The notes: generated by a model not told the origin, from the letters alone. DNA of 64,000 nucleotides from an uncultured Bacteroidales bacterium (GCA_900316965.1 ONEY01000001.1:124001-188000); one strand, 5' to 3'. Counted from the first letter of the stretch, positions 8,619 to 18,526 are shown. Made by a program: numbers and translations.

Positions 8619-9644
8619 ATGGCTAAAACAGAAAAACAGATTACTGAAAGACAACTTATTGAAGACATCAAAGCGAAAAATTTCGCACCTGTATATCTTA
8701 TCACAGGCGAGGAAAACTATTACATTGACCTCGTTTCAGACTTCATAGAGAAAAACATCATAGACGAGTCAATGCGTGACTTTGACCAGACTGTTGTCTA
8801 TGGTCGTGATGTGACAATGGGCAACGTGCTTGACATGGCTATGCGCTATCCCATGATGTCGCCAGTGCAAGTGGTGATGGTGAAAGAGGCACAAGACATA
8901 TCGAAAAAAGAAGAATGGGATTTGTTGGCTAAGTATTTGGAAAATCCTCAAAAACAAACTATTCTAGTATTCTGCTATCGTCATAAGAAGTTGGACAAAC
9001 GCAGCAGCGCCTACAAAGCCATCAAAGAGAAAGGCGTGGTGTATGAGAAAAACAAAATATACGATAGCGAAGTGCCTGGATGGATAGCCTCGGTGGTTCA
9101 GCAGAGAGGATATAGCATTACACAGCGCGGCGCCATGATGTTGTCGGAATCGCTGGGCAACAACTTGGACAAGATTGCCAACGAGCTGTCGAAGATATAC
9201 ATCTCTATCCCCGTAGGGAGCACCATAGACGAGGATACTATCGAAACAAATGTCGGCATAAGCAAAGACTATAACGTATTTGAACTACAGAACGCCATTG
9301 GGCGACGAGATATAGAGCGTTGCGCTCGCATAGTGAACTACTTCGTTGCCAATCCCAAAGAGGCTCCAATGCCTGTACTGTTGGCATCGTTATACTCCTT
9401 CTTCATCAAAATAATGCTTTTCCATCAAGAGCCCGACAGAAACCGCGCCGCAGCAGTGCTGAAGGTGAACCCCTATTTTATAAGCTCTTACGAGACCGCC
9501 GCCAGAAACTACAGCCTCGGCAAACTAGCGTCATGCATTGGCTACCTCCATGAAGCCGACTTGCGATCGAAGGGTTACAAAAGCAGCAGCAATGTTACAG
9601 ATGGCGACATTATAAAAGAACTGGTTTTTAAAATTATACACTAA
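8619..9644 (+). CDS. holA: DNA polymerase III subunit delta
   Basis: The clamp-loader wrench subunit, which opens the beta sliding clamp during replication. The 341-aa length is normal. The N-terminal AAA-like domain begins with FAPVYLITGEENYYIDL, and the family-typical KKEEWDLLAKYLENP and TILVFCYRHKKLDKR segments follow. The helical C-terminal domain contains NVFELQNAIGRRD. Delta lacks a functional Walker A motif, as seen here. The gene is single, with its own promoter-like box, and is followed after 50 bp by a TonB-dependent receptor gene. Confidence 0.93.
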   Translation: MAKTEKQITERQLIEDIKAKNFAPVYLITGEENYYIDLVSDFIEKNIIDESMRDFDQTVVYGRDVTMGNVLDMAMRYPMMSPVQVVMVKEAQDISKKEEWDLLAKYLENPQKQTILVFCYRHKKLDKRSSAYKAIKEKGVVYEKNKIYDSEVPGWIASVVQQRGYSITQRGAMMLSESLGNNLDKIANELSKIYISIPVGSTIDEDTIETNVGISKDYNVFELQNAIGRRDIERCARIVNYFVANPKEAPMPVLLASLYSFFIKIMLFHQEPDRNRAAAVLKVNPYFISSYETAARNYSLGKLASCIGYLHEADLRSKGYKSSSNVTDGDIIKELVFKIIH

Positions 9645-9694
9645 AAATCTTAATAATCTAGAGTTCTGGACAAAATAGAAAAAACACCATTATA

Positions 9695-12013
9695 ATGAAA
9701 AAAGCAATATATACTCTACTTTTTATTATCCTTGGATTATCTGCTGCCAACGCACAGAATATCATTAAGGGTGTACTGATGGATGCCAACAAAGGCGAGG
9801 CAATACCATTTGCACAGGTTTTCTTGGAAGGTACCAACCATTGGGCGTCGACAGATCTTAACGGATACTTTATTATCAACAAGATACCTAACGGAGATTA
9901 CGTGATAAAGGTAAGATACATTGGCTATGAGGAATACAGCGAACCTGTCACTTTGAAGCACCAGACGATAACACGCAACATCAACCTTAAGCCGACAACG
10001 CATAAACTAAAGGATGTAGTCATTACAGGCAACAAAAGAGAAGAGCGCAAAATGCAAACCCAGGTGTCGGTGGAAAAGATTAGCGCCTCACAGATACAGC
10101 AGATGCCCTCCATCGGAGGTCAGGCCGACTTGGCACAGTATCTGCAGGTTCTGCCTGGCGTTAACTCGACAGGTGACCAAGGGGGTCAACTATATATTCG
10201 CGGTGGTTCTATGATTCAGAATCTCACCCTTTTGGACGGCATGGTAGTCTACAACCCCTTCCACTCGATAGGTCTTTACTCTATCTTTGAGACCGACGTG
10301 ATTCTCAACGCCGACGTATATACCGGAGGTTTCGGTGCCGAGTATGGCGGCAGACTCTCATCGGTGATGGACATCACAACCCGCGACGGCAACAAAAAAC
10401 GTCACACTGGCAAAGTAGGCCTTAACACTTTTGGTTCCAGTCTTATACTGGAGGGCCCTCTCAAAAAGGAAAAGAATGGATCGACATCGACGATAACATA
10501 CCTGCTTACCGCCAAAAACTCGTTTCTATCCAAATCATCAAAAGCTATATACCCCTATATCGAAGGTGGCCTACCTTTCGACTTCATGGATCTATATGGC
10601 AAATTGTCAATAAATTCCGGAATGGGGAGTAAGATCAACTTTTTCGGATTTAGATTCGACGACCAAGTCAACAACTATCAGTCGCTAGCCAACTTCCACT
10701 GGAACAACTATGGCGCAGGTACCAATTTTGCCCTTATGACAGGATCGTCGTCGCTGATTGACGGTACTGTGGCCTATTCACACTACAAAGTAAGCCTTGA
10801 GGACGGCAGCAACAATCCTAAAAGCAGCGCCATTGGCGGATTCAATGTGTCATTGGGTATAACCAACTTTATGGGTGTCAACAAAATAAAATACGGCTTG
10901 GGAATTGAGGGACTTTCGAGCAAATACAACTACACCAACGCCTATAGTGTGCACCGATCACAAGACGAAAACAGCACCTCGTTTTCAGCTTACGCAACAT
11001 ATAACGCTCACCTTGGCAAATGGCTCTTAGACCCCGGCATACGCTTTGTATATTACTCCTCATTGGCAGAGACCCGCATAGAACCCCGTCTGGCAGCAAA
11101 ATACAACGCCAACGAAAAATTACGCTTCAAACTCGCCACAGGTTTGTATAGCCAGGTAATGCTCGACGCCAGATCCGACCACGATATCGTGAACCTGTTC
11201 AGCGGATTCCTCACCGGATCAGGACAGCTGAACATACCATCCCTGTATCTTGGCGAAACTGTGGAAAGCTGCGTACAGAAGGCTGAGCACATTGTTCTTG
11301 GCGTAGAATACGACATGATAGATCATCTGACTCTCAACGTCGAGCTTTACTATAAAAACTTCAGCCAACTGCTGGGAATGAACCACAACCAGATTTTTGA
11401 CCGCAGCGACCCCGCCTACAATTCGGGCGGAGTATACGAAAAGCCTCAATATCTGATGACCGACTTCATCATTGAGAAAGGTAGCGCTAAAGGTTTGGAC
11501 ATCAGTGCCTGCTACGACCTTGAGAGACTCTACTTGTGGTTCACCTATTCTTTGGGAGAGGTGAAACGCACCGACGAAGTGCAGACCTATAATCCTCATT
11601 ATGACCGCCGTCATACCGTCAACCTTCTCGCCACCTACGCTTTGGGAGAAGACCGCGACTGGGAACTCAGCGGACGATGGAGCTTTGGTAGCGGATTCCC
11701 ATTCACCATGACCATGGGGGTTTATGAACTACTGCCATTCAACGAAGGCATAAGCACCGACTACCGAGAAGAAAATGGACGTTTGGGACTTTATTATGGC
11801 GATGTCAATGGCGGCAGACTACCATCGTACCATCGTATGGACCTCGGCGCAAAACGCAAGATATCAATAGGCAAACGTGGCTTGTTGGAGATTTCGATGA
11901 GTATCACCAACGTATACAGCCGCAAAAATATTTTCTATATCGAGCGTGTGACAGGAGAGCGTGTAAACCAACTGCCAATACTAGTATGCCTAGGAGGCAC
12001 ATTCAGCTTCTAA
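9695..12013 (+). CDS. TonB-dependent receptor with carboxypeptidase-regulatory-like domain
   Basis: A 772-aa outer-membrane transporter. In order: signal peptide (1-20), a CarboxypepD_reg-like Ig-type domain (about 22-110, from IIKGVLMDANKGEAIPFAQV), a plug domain (about 118-230, including LPGVNSTGDQGGQLYIRGG), and a 22-strand-type barrel ending in Phe, as is usual for BamA clients. It is not a SusC (those are about 1000 aa), and no SusD gene follows. The ligand is unknown; small TonB receptors of this kind often take up metals, haem or cofactors. Confidence 0.9.
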   Translation: MKKAIYTLLFIILGLSAANAQNIIKGVLMDANKGEAIPFAQVFLEGTNHWASTDLNGYFIINKIPNGDYVIKVRYIGYEEYSEPVTLKHQTITRNINLKPTTHKLKDVVITGNKREERKMQTQVSVEKISASQIQQMPSIGGQADLAQYLQVLPGVNSTGDQGGQLYIRGGSMIQNLTLLDGMVVYNPFHSIGLYSIFETDVILNADVYTGGFGAEYGGRLSSVMDITTRDGNKKRHTGKVGLNTFGSSLILEGPLKKEKNGSTSTITYLLTAKNSFLSKSSKAIYPYIEGGLPFDFMDLYGKLSINSGMGSKINFFGFRFDDQVNNYQSLANFHWNNYGAGTNFALMTGSSSLIDGTVAYSHYKVSLEDGSNNPKSSAIGGFNVSLGITNFMGVNKIKYGLGIEGLSSKYNYTNAYSVHRSQDENSTSFSAYATYNAHLGKWLLDPGIRFVYYSSLAETRIEPRLAAKYNANEKLRFKLATGLYSQVMLDARSDHDIVNLFSGFLTGSGQLNIPSLYLGETVESCVQKAEHIVLGVEYDMIDHLTLNVELYYKNFSQLLGMNHNQIFDRSDPAYNSGGVYEKPQYLMTDFIIEKGSAKGLDISACYDLERLYLWFTYSLGEVKRTDEVQTYNPHYDRRHTVNLLATYALGEDRDWELSGRWSFGSGFPFTMTMGVYELLPFNEGISTDYREENGRLGLYYGDVNGGRLPSYHRMDLGAKRKISIGKRGLLEISMSITNVYSRKNIFYIERVTGERVNQLPILVCLGGTFSF

Positions 12014-12026
12014 CTAATATAATATA

Positions 12027-12824
12027 GTGAACAATCATCAAAAAATCTATACCTTGAAAAAACAAATTACAGATTTTAAAATCGTTAACAAGAAAGTCTA
12101 CAATGAAAGCTACTTTGCAATGACGCTGCAACATCCATCGACATTGCCAGAAATAGAGGCCGGACAATTTGTAGAGGTGGAGATACCTGGCAACAAGAAT
12201 GTTATGCTGCGCAGACCTATATCGATACACGATGTAGACATTGAAAAGAACCAGCTGACTATCTTGGTTCAAGTCGTTGGCAAAGGCACCAAGACCCTTT
12301 CGCAAATGGAAGTGGGTGAGACACTGAATTTGGTATACCCTTTGGGCCGTGGCTTTAGCCAAGAAGGCAAAAATGTGTTGCTAGTAGGAGGCGGAGCAGG
12401 TATAGCCCCAATGCTGCACCTTTCTAAATGTTTGTCAGACAAAGGTACTCACTGCACCATACTGCTCGGAGGACGAAGTGCTGCGATGATACCGGTGCAA
12501 GATGAATTCCGCCCCTATGGCGACGTCTATTTCGCCACCGAAGATGGAAGTCTTGGCGAGAAAGGACTGGTGACACAACATAGCATTTTCGACGCAAAAT
12601 ACGACCATATATACACTTGCGGACCTACTCCAATGATGAAAGCCGTGGCACATCATGCAACGGAAAAAAATATTGAATGCGAAGTGTCGCTGGAAAACAT
12701 GATGGCATGCGGCGTTGGTGCCTGCCTATGCTGCGTAGTCGACAGCGATGATGGTCACAAATGCGTATGCAAGGAAGGTCCAGTGTTTAATATCAAGAAC
12801 TTGAAGAAATTCTTTCAACTCTAA
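12027..12824 (+). CDS. pyrK: Dihydroorotate dehydrogenase electron-transfer subunit
   Basis: The iron-sulfur flavoprotein partner of class 1B dihydroorotate dehydrogenase. It passes electrons from PyrD to NAD in pyrimidine synthesis. The N-terminal FAD-binding barrel holds MLRRPISIHD. The NAD-binding domain has GGGAGIAPM near residue 117 and TCGPTPMM near 195. A C-terminal [2Fe-2S] cysteine cluster is formed by ACGVGACLCC plus a later HKCVC. The start is GTG, 13 bp after the preceding stop. It is followed 48 bp later by pyrD, its obligate partner. Confidence 0.95.
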   Translation: MNNHQKIYTLKKQITDFKIVNKKVYNESYFAMTLQHPSTLPEIEAGQFVEVEIPGNKNVMLRRPISIHDVDIEKNQLTILVQVVGKGTKTLSQMEVGETLNLVYPLGRGFSQEGKNVLLVGGGAGIAPMLHLSKCLSDKGTHCTILLGGRSAAMIPVQDEFRPYGDVYFATEDGSLGEKGLVTQHSIFDAKYDHIYTCGPTPMMKAVAHHATEKNIECEVSLENMMACGVGACLCCVVDSDDGHKCVCKEGPVFNIKNLKKFFQL

Positions 12825-12872
12825 ACAATGTAAAAGCACAAGATTATTTAGACAAATAAAATTCAAACATAA

Positions 12873-13772
12873 ATGCTTCAAACCAAAATACATAACATCA
12901 CTCTTAAGAATCCAGTGATGACAGCAAGCGGCACATTCGGATATGGCGAAGAATTTGCCGACTTCATTGATCTCAACAAGTTGGGTGGCATTGTGGTGAA
13001 AGGCACCACTGGCGACCGTCGCCAAGGCAACCCTTACCCACGTATGGCCGAGACCCCATCAGGTATGCTCAACGCCGTAGGACTTCAAAATGTGGGCGTG
13101 GAGACATTCTGCAAAGATGTATATCATAGAATCAAAGACTTAGACACTAATATTATCGTCAACGTCAGCGGCTCCTCAATAGAAGAATATTGCAAAACAG
13201 CAGCCATGATTGACGATCTGGAGAGAATACCAGCCATAGAGCTCAATATTAGCTGCCCCAACGTCAAGAAGGGCGGTATGGGCTTCGGTACCAACCCCGA
13301 TATGGCTGCACAAGTGGTCAGTGAGGTACGCAAGATTTATCATAAAACTCTGATAGTAAAGCTCACACCTAATGTGACAAGCGTTGTCGACATAGCCAAA
13401 GCCGTCGAAGGTGCAGGAGCCGACAGCGTAAGCCTCATCAACACCCTGCTCGGTATGGCCATCGATGTCGAGAAACAGCGGCCCTACCTCAGCACCATCA
13501 CCGGAGGCCTCAGTGGCCCTGCCGTCAAACCAGTGGCTGTCAGAATGGTATGGCAGGTGGCACACGCTGTCAACATCCCAGTCATCGGATTGGGTGGAAT
13601 TGCATCGGCAGCTGACGCGCTCGAGTTCTTGATGGCCGGCGCAAAGGCAGTTCAGATAGGCACAGCCAACTTCATCGACCCCGCTGTCACAATGAAGATA
13701 ATCGACGGCCTTGAAGACTATTGCAAACGTCATAGAATCAACGATATTAACGACATTATCGGCATAATATGA
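12873..13772 (+). CDS. pyrD: Dihydroorotate dehydrogenase, class 1B catalytic subunit
   Basis: Oxidises dihydroorotate to orotate with FMN in de novo UMP synthesis. The 299-aa TIM barrel carries the class-1 signatures NPVMTASGTFGYG (about 11-23), ELNISCPNVKKGG (about 126-138) with the catalytic Cys of class 1B, VKLTPNV near 166, and the FMN phosphate loop GLGGIASAADALEF near 231-244. It is paired with pyrK upstream. Its stop overlaps the start of the sugar kinase gene (ATGA). Confidence 0.97.
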   Translation: MLQTKIHNITLKNPVMTASGTFGYGEEFADFIDLNKLGGIVVKGTTGDRRQGNPYPRMAETPSGMLNAVGLQNVGVETFCKDVYHRIKDLDTNIIVNVSGSSIEEYCKTAAMIDDLERIPAIELNISCPNVKKGGMGFGTNPDMAAQVVSEVRKIYHKTLIVKLTPNVTSVVDIAKAVEGAGADSVSLINTLLGMAIDVEKQRPYLSTITGGLSGPAVKPVAVRMVWQVAHAVNIPVIGLGGIASAADALEFLMAGAKAVQIGTANFIDPAVTMKIIDGLEDYCKRHRINDINDIIGII

Positions 13773-14611
13773 CTCTTGTCGTCGACAGCGGAAGCACAAA
13801 GACAACATGGGCTGAGATAGAGTCTGGTAACAAGTTTGTTACCGATGGACTCAATCCCCACTTCAACACCGACGCAATGGTGATAAAAAAATGCGCCGAT
13901 GTGCGTCGCTATTTCAACATTGAGAATTCTTCGACAAAGATCTTTTTTTATGGTGCTGGTTGTGGGGACACAATACAGGCTTCACGATTGCAATCGCTTC
14001 TACAAAGTGCTTTCAAGACAGAAGCTGTCAGCATTGACACCGACATGCTTGGTGCTTGCAGATCGGCAAACATCAACGGGTCCAGTCTTGTTGGCATTCT
14101 AGGTACCGGCAGCAACGCTTGCTACTACGAAGACGACAGAATAGCGATGAAAAGTCCGAGTTTGGGCTACATATTAGGAGACGAAGGGTCGGCAAACCAT
14201 GTAGGCCGCATAATGCTTAAAAAATATTTAAATGACACCCTGGATAAAGAGTTAAAAAATTTGTTCCATGATGATTATCCATATAGCTACGAAGAATGGA
14301 TGCATAGGATTTACCATTGTGGCAATGCAAACCGTTTTTTAGCATCACTGGCGACTTTCGTTGTAAAACACCAGGACAAAAAAGAATGTGAGGGTATCAT
14401 TCACGATGTACTCGAAGAATGGCTATCAAGTCAACTATGCTATCTCATCTCTCGTACCCACTGCAAAAAACTATATGTCATAGGTGGATTCGCCAAAGCT
14501 ATCGAACAGACTCTTAAAGAGATAATGACCAATCACGGGATAGAGATAACCAATGTCGTCGGCAACCCCATTGATGGCCTAATGAAATACCACAGTTCTA
14601 AAAATTCTTAA
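13769..14611 (+). CDS. BadF/BadG-type ATPase, likely N-acetylglucosamine kinase
   Basis: A 280-aa ASKHA-fold kinase. The N-terminal phosphate-1 loop is VVDSGSTKTTW (about 4-14), the second is GILGTGSNACYY (about 110-121), and a GDEGSANHVG segment follows near 137. This resembles the BadF/BadG/BcrA/BcrD ATPase family that includes GlcNAc kinases, which recycle amino sugars. The substrate is inferred by family only. It overlaps pyrD by 4 bp, so translation is probably coupled, although there is no clear metabolic link. Confidence 0.82.
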   Translation: MTLVVDSGSTKTTWAEIESGNKFVTDGLNPHFNTDAMVIKKCADVRRYFNIENSSTKIFFYGAGCGDTIQASRLQSLLQSAFKTEAVSIDTDMLGACRSANINGSSLVGILGTGSNACYYEDDRIAMKSPSLGYILGDEGSANHVGRIMLKKYLNDTLDKELKNLFHDDYPYSYEEWMHRIYHCGNANRFLASLATFVVKHQDKKECEGIIHDVLEEWLSSQLCYLISRTHCKKLYVIGGFAKAIEQTLKEIMTNHGIEITNVVGNPIDGLMKYHSSKNS

Positions 14612-14682
14612 TTTCCTTCGCTAAAAATACTTTCAATATATAATCAGCGTTACATAACGAATAAAAATTCAAATAAAGAACA

Positions 14683-15114
14683 ATGGACTTAAGCAAAATC
14701 TTAGTAGTTTCCGGCAAACCGGACATTTACGAACTCGTATCACAAACAAAAACAGGTGCAATCGTAGAATCTCTCGCAGACAAGAAACGCTGCCCGGTAT
14801 TTAAAACAGATAGAATTAGCTCGTTGAACGAGATAAGTATTTTCACCACAGAAAAAGAGAAACCCCTCACTGAGGTCATGCAAGACATCTTCCGTAAAGA
14901 GGATGGCAAAACTATCGCCTTCGACATTAGAAAAACAGCTAATGCCGACCTCTTCGCCTATTTTAAAGAGGTGTTGCCAAACTATGACACCGAACATGTT
15001 CACGCCAGTGACGTAAAGAAAGTTCTGCTGTGGTACAACTTGCTGAACAAAGCCGGCAAGATTGACTTGGAAGAACCTGAAACAGAGAAACCAACAGAGG
15101 AAAAGGCAGAATAA
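14683..15114 (+). CDS. DUF5606 domain-containing protein
   Basis: A 143-aa soluble protein with the conserved Bacteroidota N-terminus (LSKILVVSGKPDIYELVSQTK), then ISIFTTEKEKPLTEV and a helical part ending in KVLLWYNLLNKAG. The C-terminal tail is acidic (Glu/Pro/Thr-rich, about 128-143). I place it in DUF5606 from memory; function unknown. A rho-independent terminator follows, so it is probably a single-gene transcript. Confidence 0.72.
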   Translation: MDLSKILVVSGKPDIYELVSQTKTGAIVESLADKKRCPVFKTDRISSLNEISIFTTEKEKPLTEVMQDIFRKEDGKTIAFDIRKTANADLFAYFKEVLPNYDTEHVHASDVKKVLLWYNLLNKAGKIDLEEPETEKPTEEKAE

Positions 15115-15141
15115 TATCACTTCCCTCTTGTAATACATAAG

Positions 15142-15182
15142 GCGGAGCGGCGAAAAAAATTTTGTCGTTCCGCTTTTGTTTT
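15142..15182 (+). terminator. Intrinsic terminator after the DUF5606 gene
   Basis: A 13-bp stem containing three G-T pairs is formed by 15142-15154 and 15161-15173, with a 6-nt A/T loop, and TTTTGTTTT follows. Confidence 0.75.
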
Positions 15183-15191
15183 ATATTTTTG
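15161..15191 (+). promoter_or_regulatory. Promoter for the PNGase F-like gene, overlapping a terminator
   Basis: TTTG (15161-15164), 19 nt, then TATTTTTG (15184-15191) fits the Bacteroidota promoter exactly. The -33 element lies in the right arm of the upstream terminator hairpin. The predicted 5' UTR is about 16 nt. Confidence 0.6.
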
Positions 15192-15213
15192 TATTCCATA
15201 TTTAAAATATAAA

Positions 15214-16962
15214 ATGCGATATATACTCCTAATTATCAGCTATATTATTCTCGCCTTCGGTTATGCGGAAGCTCAGACAGGGCAGAAAATACTTCATATT
15301 GAGTATTTCAGCTACGACTATGACAGCGACCACACAGACACATCGAAGGTTTATGTCCACCATTTGCCGACACAACTGCAAATAAAAAATGGCAAAGCAC
15401 CTGTACACCCTATACCTGGATTCGTAGAAGACAACACCTATGTCGACTACACTACCGACAGCATATACTATCTGTATCAATATAGCGACAGCACATTCTA
15501 TGTGGCATCGACGATGAACCGCAGTGATATCAAATGGGACACCCAATTTGTTGATTCCAAAACAACAAAATATGTCACTAGCATAAACAGCAACCGTATT
15601 GAGCTGCTATTTTCAACCAAAGAGGGCATTAATGCTAATCCCCTACCCTATTACGGCAAATTCAAAGGTGTGCTGAAGCAGATGGTGCGAAACGGATTAG
15701 TGCAGATAGAATTGAACGACAAAAGCCTTAAAATAAAAGAAAAGAATAGTTCCAAAGTAAAACAGCTGATACCTGACAAGTTAGGGATCCGCAAAACAGC
15801 ACGCGAGATGAGCAACCTCAAACGCGATAGGATGGTGCTGACCACACACGTGTTTGAAGACGAGCAGATATGTTGGGGCAAGGAGAAACCGTCACTGAAA
15901 GTCATTCCGTTCGACACCACGATGCATTATGCAGGTGGAACACTGATACTGAAAAGAATAATACTTCCTAAACTCCCATCACATTACCAGACTTTTATTG
16001 AACTCCGCCAGCGTTCAAACGGAGACGCTTATGACCGCACTGGCAGCGTCTTTGTTATCCCCAGAGCTGGTGAAAACGGTGTGCCGACATTCCTCGACGG
16101 TATTTTGTACCATCCCGACTCGCTGCCAATAGTTGAGGGTCGTGATGGCCAACGCTATCAAGGCATTGTTCAACAGCTCAGCAATATGCATAAATACAAA
16201 TCAGCACCCTCTGCTTTCAGTCCCATTGTTGAGCTAATGCGTTTTTTTACCCCATTCGGCGTAGGCCACTTTAACGACCGCGTGAAGCTCGATGGCTTGG
16301 AGTGGAAAGATGAAACCTTTTACAAACAAGAGGTTACAGAACTCCAGCCACTATTGGAAGGTGAAGTATGGATAGGTGTATTTATAGGCAACTACGATGG
16401 TGGCGGACACAAGGTGAGCCTCGACATCAAATCGTATCCCAATGACTACGAATGGCAGATAGACCAAGAGCCTGGCAGCGACGTCATATCGCTTGTCAAC
16501 ACTTGCAATGTACTAGAGATGGCCGGCCAGAACTATGGCAAAATATTCGGCAGCGACAGTATAACAGTGAACTTCTACACCGAGGGTGATGAGAAAGAGA
16601 TAACTTTGCGTTACATCAGCACCGGCCACGGCGGATGGGGCGGTGGCGACGAATTCAATCCCAAAGAAAACGAAATATTCATTGACGGCAAGAAACGCTT
16701 CAGCCATACACCTTGGCGTTGTGACTGTGCCCGCTACCGTGAGTGGAATCCCGTGTCGGGGAACTTCTGGAACGGCATATCGAGCAGCGACTTGAGCCGT
16801 AGCGGATGGTGTCCAGGAACTACCACACAACCAGTTTATTTCGACCTTAGCGGTCTAGAGCCCGGCAACCATACTCTGACTATAGCCATACCACAAGGCA
16901 AACCCATGGAAGGTGGCTTCAGTCATTGGAATGTCAGCGCTGCACTAATTATAAAATATTGA
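15214..16962 (+). CDS. PNGase F-like peptide-N-glycosidase with GLPGLI-like N-terminus
   Basis: A 582-aa exported protein with a signal peptide (about 1-20, ending AEAQ). The first ~200 residues are beta-rich and resemble the GLPGLI-type or bowl-like N-terminal extension of larger PNGase F forms. From about 225 on comes the two-lobed glycoamidase. Its C-terminal lobe has clear PNGase F features: ISTGHGGWGGGDEF (about 467-480), TPWRCDCARY (about 498-507) and a GNFWNGISSSDLSRSGWCPG block (about 513-532). PNGase F removes N-linked glycans from Asn, which would give access to host glycoproteins. Catalytic residues cannot be mapped with certainty by eye. The lipoprotein esterase gene starts 4 bp later, so the two are co-transcribed. 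Confidence 0.85.
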   Translation: MRYILLIISYIILAFGYAEAQTGQKILHIEYFSYDYDSDHTDTSKVYVHHLPTQLQIKNGKAPVHPIPGFVEDNTYVDYTTDSIYYLYQYSDSTFYVASTMNRSDIKWDTQFVDSKTTKYVTSINSNRIELLFSTKEGINANPLPYYGKFKGVLKQMVRNGLVQIELNDKSLKIKEKNSSKVKQLIPDKLGIRKTAREMSNLKRDRMVLTTHVFEDEQICWGKEKPSLKVIPFDTTMHYAGGTLILKRIILPKLPSHYQTFIELRQRSNGDAYDRTGSVFVIPRAGENGVPTFLDGILYHPDSLPIVEGRDGQRYQGIVQQLSNMHKYKSAPSAFSPIVELMRFFTPFGVGHFNDRVKLDGLEWKDETFYKQEVTELQPLLEGEVWIGVFIGNYDGGGHKVSLDIKSYPNDYEWQIDQEPGSDVISLVNTCNVLEMAGQNYGKIFGSDSITVNFYTEGDEKEITLRYISTGHGGWGGGDEFNPKENEIFIDGKKRFSHTPWRCDCARYREWNPVSGNFWNGISSSDLSRSGWCPGTTTQPVYFDLSGLEPGNHTLTIAIPQGKPMEGGFSHWNVSAALIIKY

Positions 16963-16966
16963 CACC

Positions 16967-18526
16967 ATGAAAAATAGGCTATATATTATTCTTTTTGCAT
17001 TAATTATCTTTATAGGATGTAAAGGTAAAGTCACCGACACTAAGGGGCCTGCCAAGCAAACTCCCACAAACATACCTGAACTACCATACATACTACAGGG
17101 TGACTATACACCCGATACAGGCGTGATGTACAAAGTCATTATCGGAGGCGACACCTGCTTTGTAACCGTGGACAGTATTAGCAAAGACAGCATACATGGA
17201 TATTACTATCAGGTAGTTGCTGGCAGCAATTGTGTGGAGCGCAAAAAGTTCGTCCATGACCGTCACTGGAAAGACAAAAGACACGACGCATTGGTATACG
17301 TCTACAAAGAGCCTGAATACAAGGCCAAAGATGACGCCTTGTTTCAACGACCCACCAAGAAGATTAAGGTACAGAGAGATATCGAATATGGGCAAGCCTT
17401 GGGATACTGGTGCAGCAAACCAGGCACCCAGGACGACAGCTATTTGCAGATTGCCCTAGACTGTTTAACAACAGCCATTACCAAGACAACACAATCGCTC
17501 AAGATGGATGTTTATATGCCTGATGACACCATCGACAACGATAAGAAACATCCTTTGCTATTGCTCCTTCATGGTGGCGGATTCCTAGTAGGCGACAAAG
17601 GTGACAGCGCCATTAGCGGATGGTGCAAACACTTTGCCTCGATGGGGTATGTTGCCGTCAGCGCCAACTACCGCCTTGGTTTCTTCCCCACAAAGAATGA
17701 GATAACTCGTACAGGATATATGGCATTGCAAGACGCCCATGCTGCTATGCGTTTTATGGTAGACCATGCAAAATACTATAATATAGATACCTCCAATATT
17801 TTTGTTGGTGGCGCCAGCGCAGGTAGCATAACAGCGCTGAACCTTGCTTTTATGACCGATAACGACCGTCCACAAGCAGTGAAAGGCAACAGATTTCGCG
17901 ATATGGGGACTATAGCAAGCAGCGGCAACAGCAGCCATGCTACATTTAGAATCAAAGCATTGGCAAATATGTGGGGAGCCATAACAAACCTGAACATGCT
18001 TAAAAACAGCAAAACAGACATTATCTCATTTCATGGTGACCAAGACATGGTGGTTCCTTACGACAAAGGATACCCCTTTAAAGATGTCAGCGAGAAGCTG
18101 GGCAAACGTCTTTTCGACCTTATGTATGGCTCGGTACAGATAGACCTTCGCGCCAAAGATTTGGGATTGAGGAGCGAATTCCACTCCTTTAAAGACCAAG
18201 GGCATTCGCTGCACCGTTATAGCGATGGTAGCTGGAACCAAAAGAATTTCGAATTTATCCGCGACAAGATGTCCGCATTCTTTTATGAAGAGATAGCAGG
18301 TAAAAAGCCTAATTTGGAAGAAGATGCCAGCGACCCACGGCACATTTATATCGACGCCGAGGGCATCTCAGACATTGCGTGGCATATCGACGGGGGCTTC
18401 ATCATGAAGATTGACGGCAACGACATCTGGGTTGTGTGGCGTGACGAAAGCAACAACCGCACGGTGCGTGCTTCGGGAATCAATGAAAAAGGCTTCGCTT
18501 TCAACATTAAAAAGATTATCGAGTAA
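16967..18526 (+). CDS. Lipoprotein carboxylesterase-type alpha/beta hydrolase
   Basis: A 519-aa lipoprotein with a signal peptide and lipobox ending at Cys18 (FIGC). A ~130-residue N-terminal region without a recognised domain precedes an alpha/beta hydrolase domain. The oxyanion motif is HGGGF (about 203-207), the nucleophile is Ser284 in GGASAGS, an Asp follows in FHGDQDMVVP, and the His is in DQGHSLH. This resembles carboxylesterase/BD-FAE feruloyl-esterase types. A small beta segment follows the hydrolase. It sits directly behind a PNGase F-like gene, so removing acyl groups from glycans or glycopeptides is a reasonable guess. The substrate is not shown. Confidence 0.82.
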   Translation: MKNRLYIILFALIIFIGCKGKVTDTKGPAKQTPTNIPELPYILQGDYTPDTGVMYKVIIGGDTCFVTVDSISKDSIHGYYYQVVAGSNCVERKKFVHDRHWKDKRHDALVYVYKEPEYKAKDDALFQRPTKKIKVQRDIEYGQALGYWCSKPGTQDDSYLQIALDCLTTAITKTTQSLKMDVYMPDDTIDNDKKHPLLLLLHGGGFLVGDKGDSAISGWCKHFASMGYVAVSANYRLGFFPTKNEITRTGYMALQDAHAAMRFMVDHAKYYNIDTSNIFVGGASAGSITALNLAFMTDNDRPQAVKGNRFRDMGTIASSGNSSHATFRIKALANMWGAITNLNMLKNSKTDIISFHGDQDMVVPYDKGYPFKDVSEKLGKRLFDLMYGSVQIDLRAKDLGLRSEFHSFKDQGHSLHRYSDGSWNQKNFEFIRDKMSAFFYEEIAGKKPNLEEDASDPRHIYIDAEGISDIAWHIDGGFIMKIDGNDIWVVWRDESNNRTVRASGINEKGFAFNIKKIIE

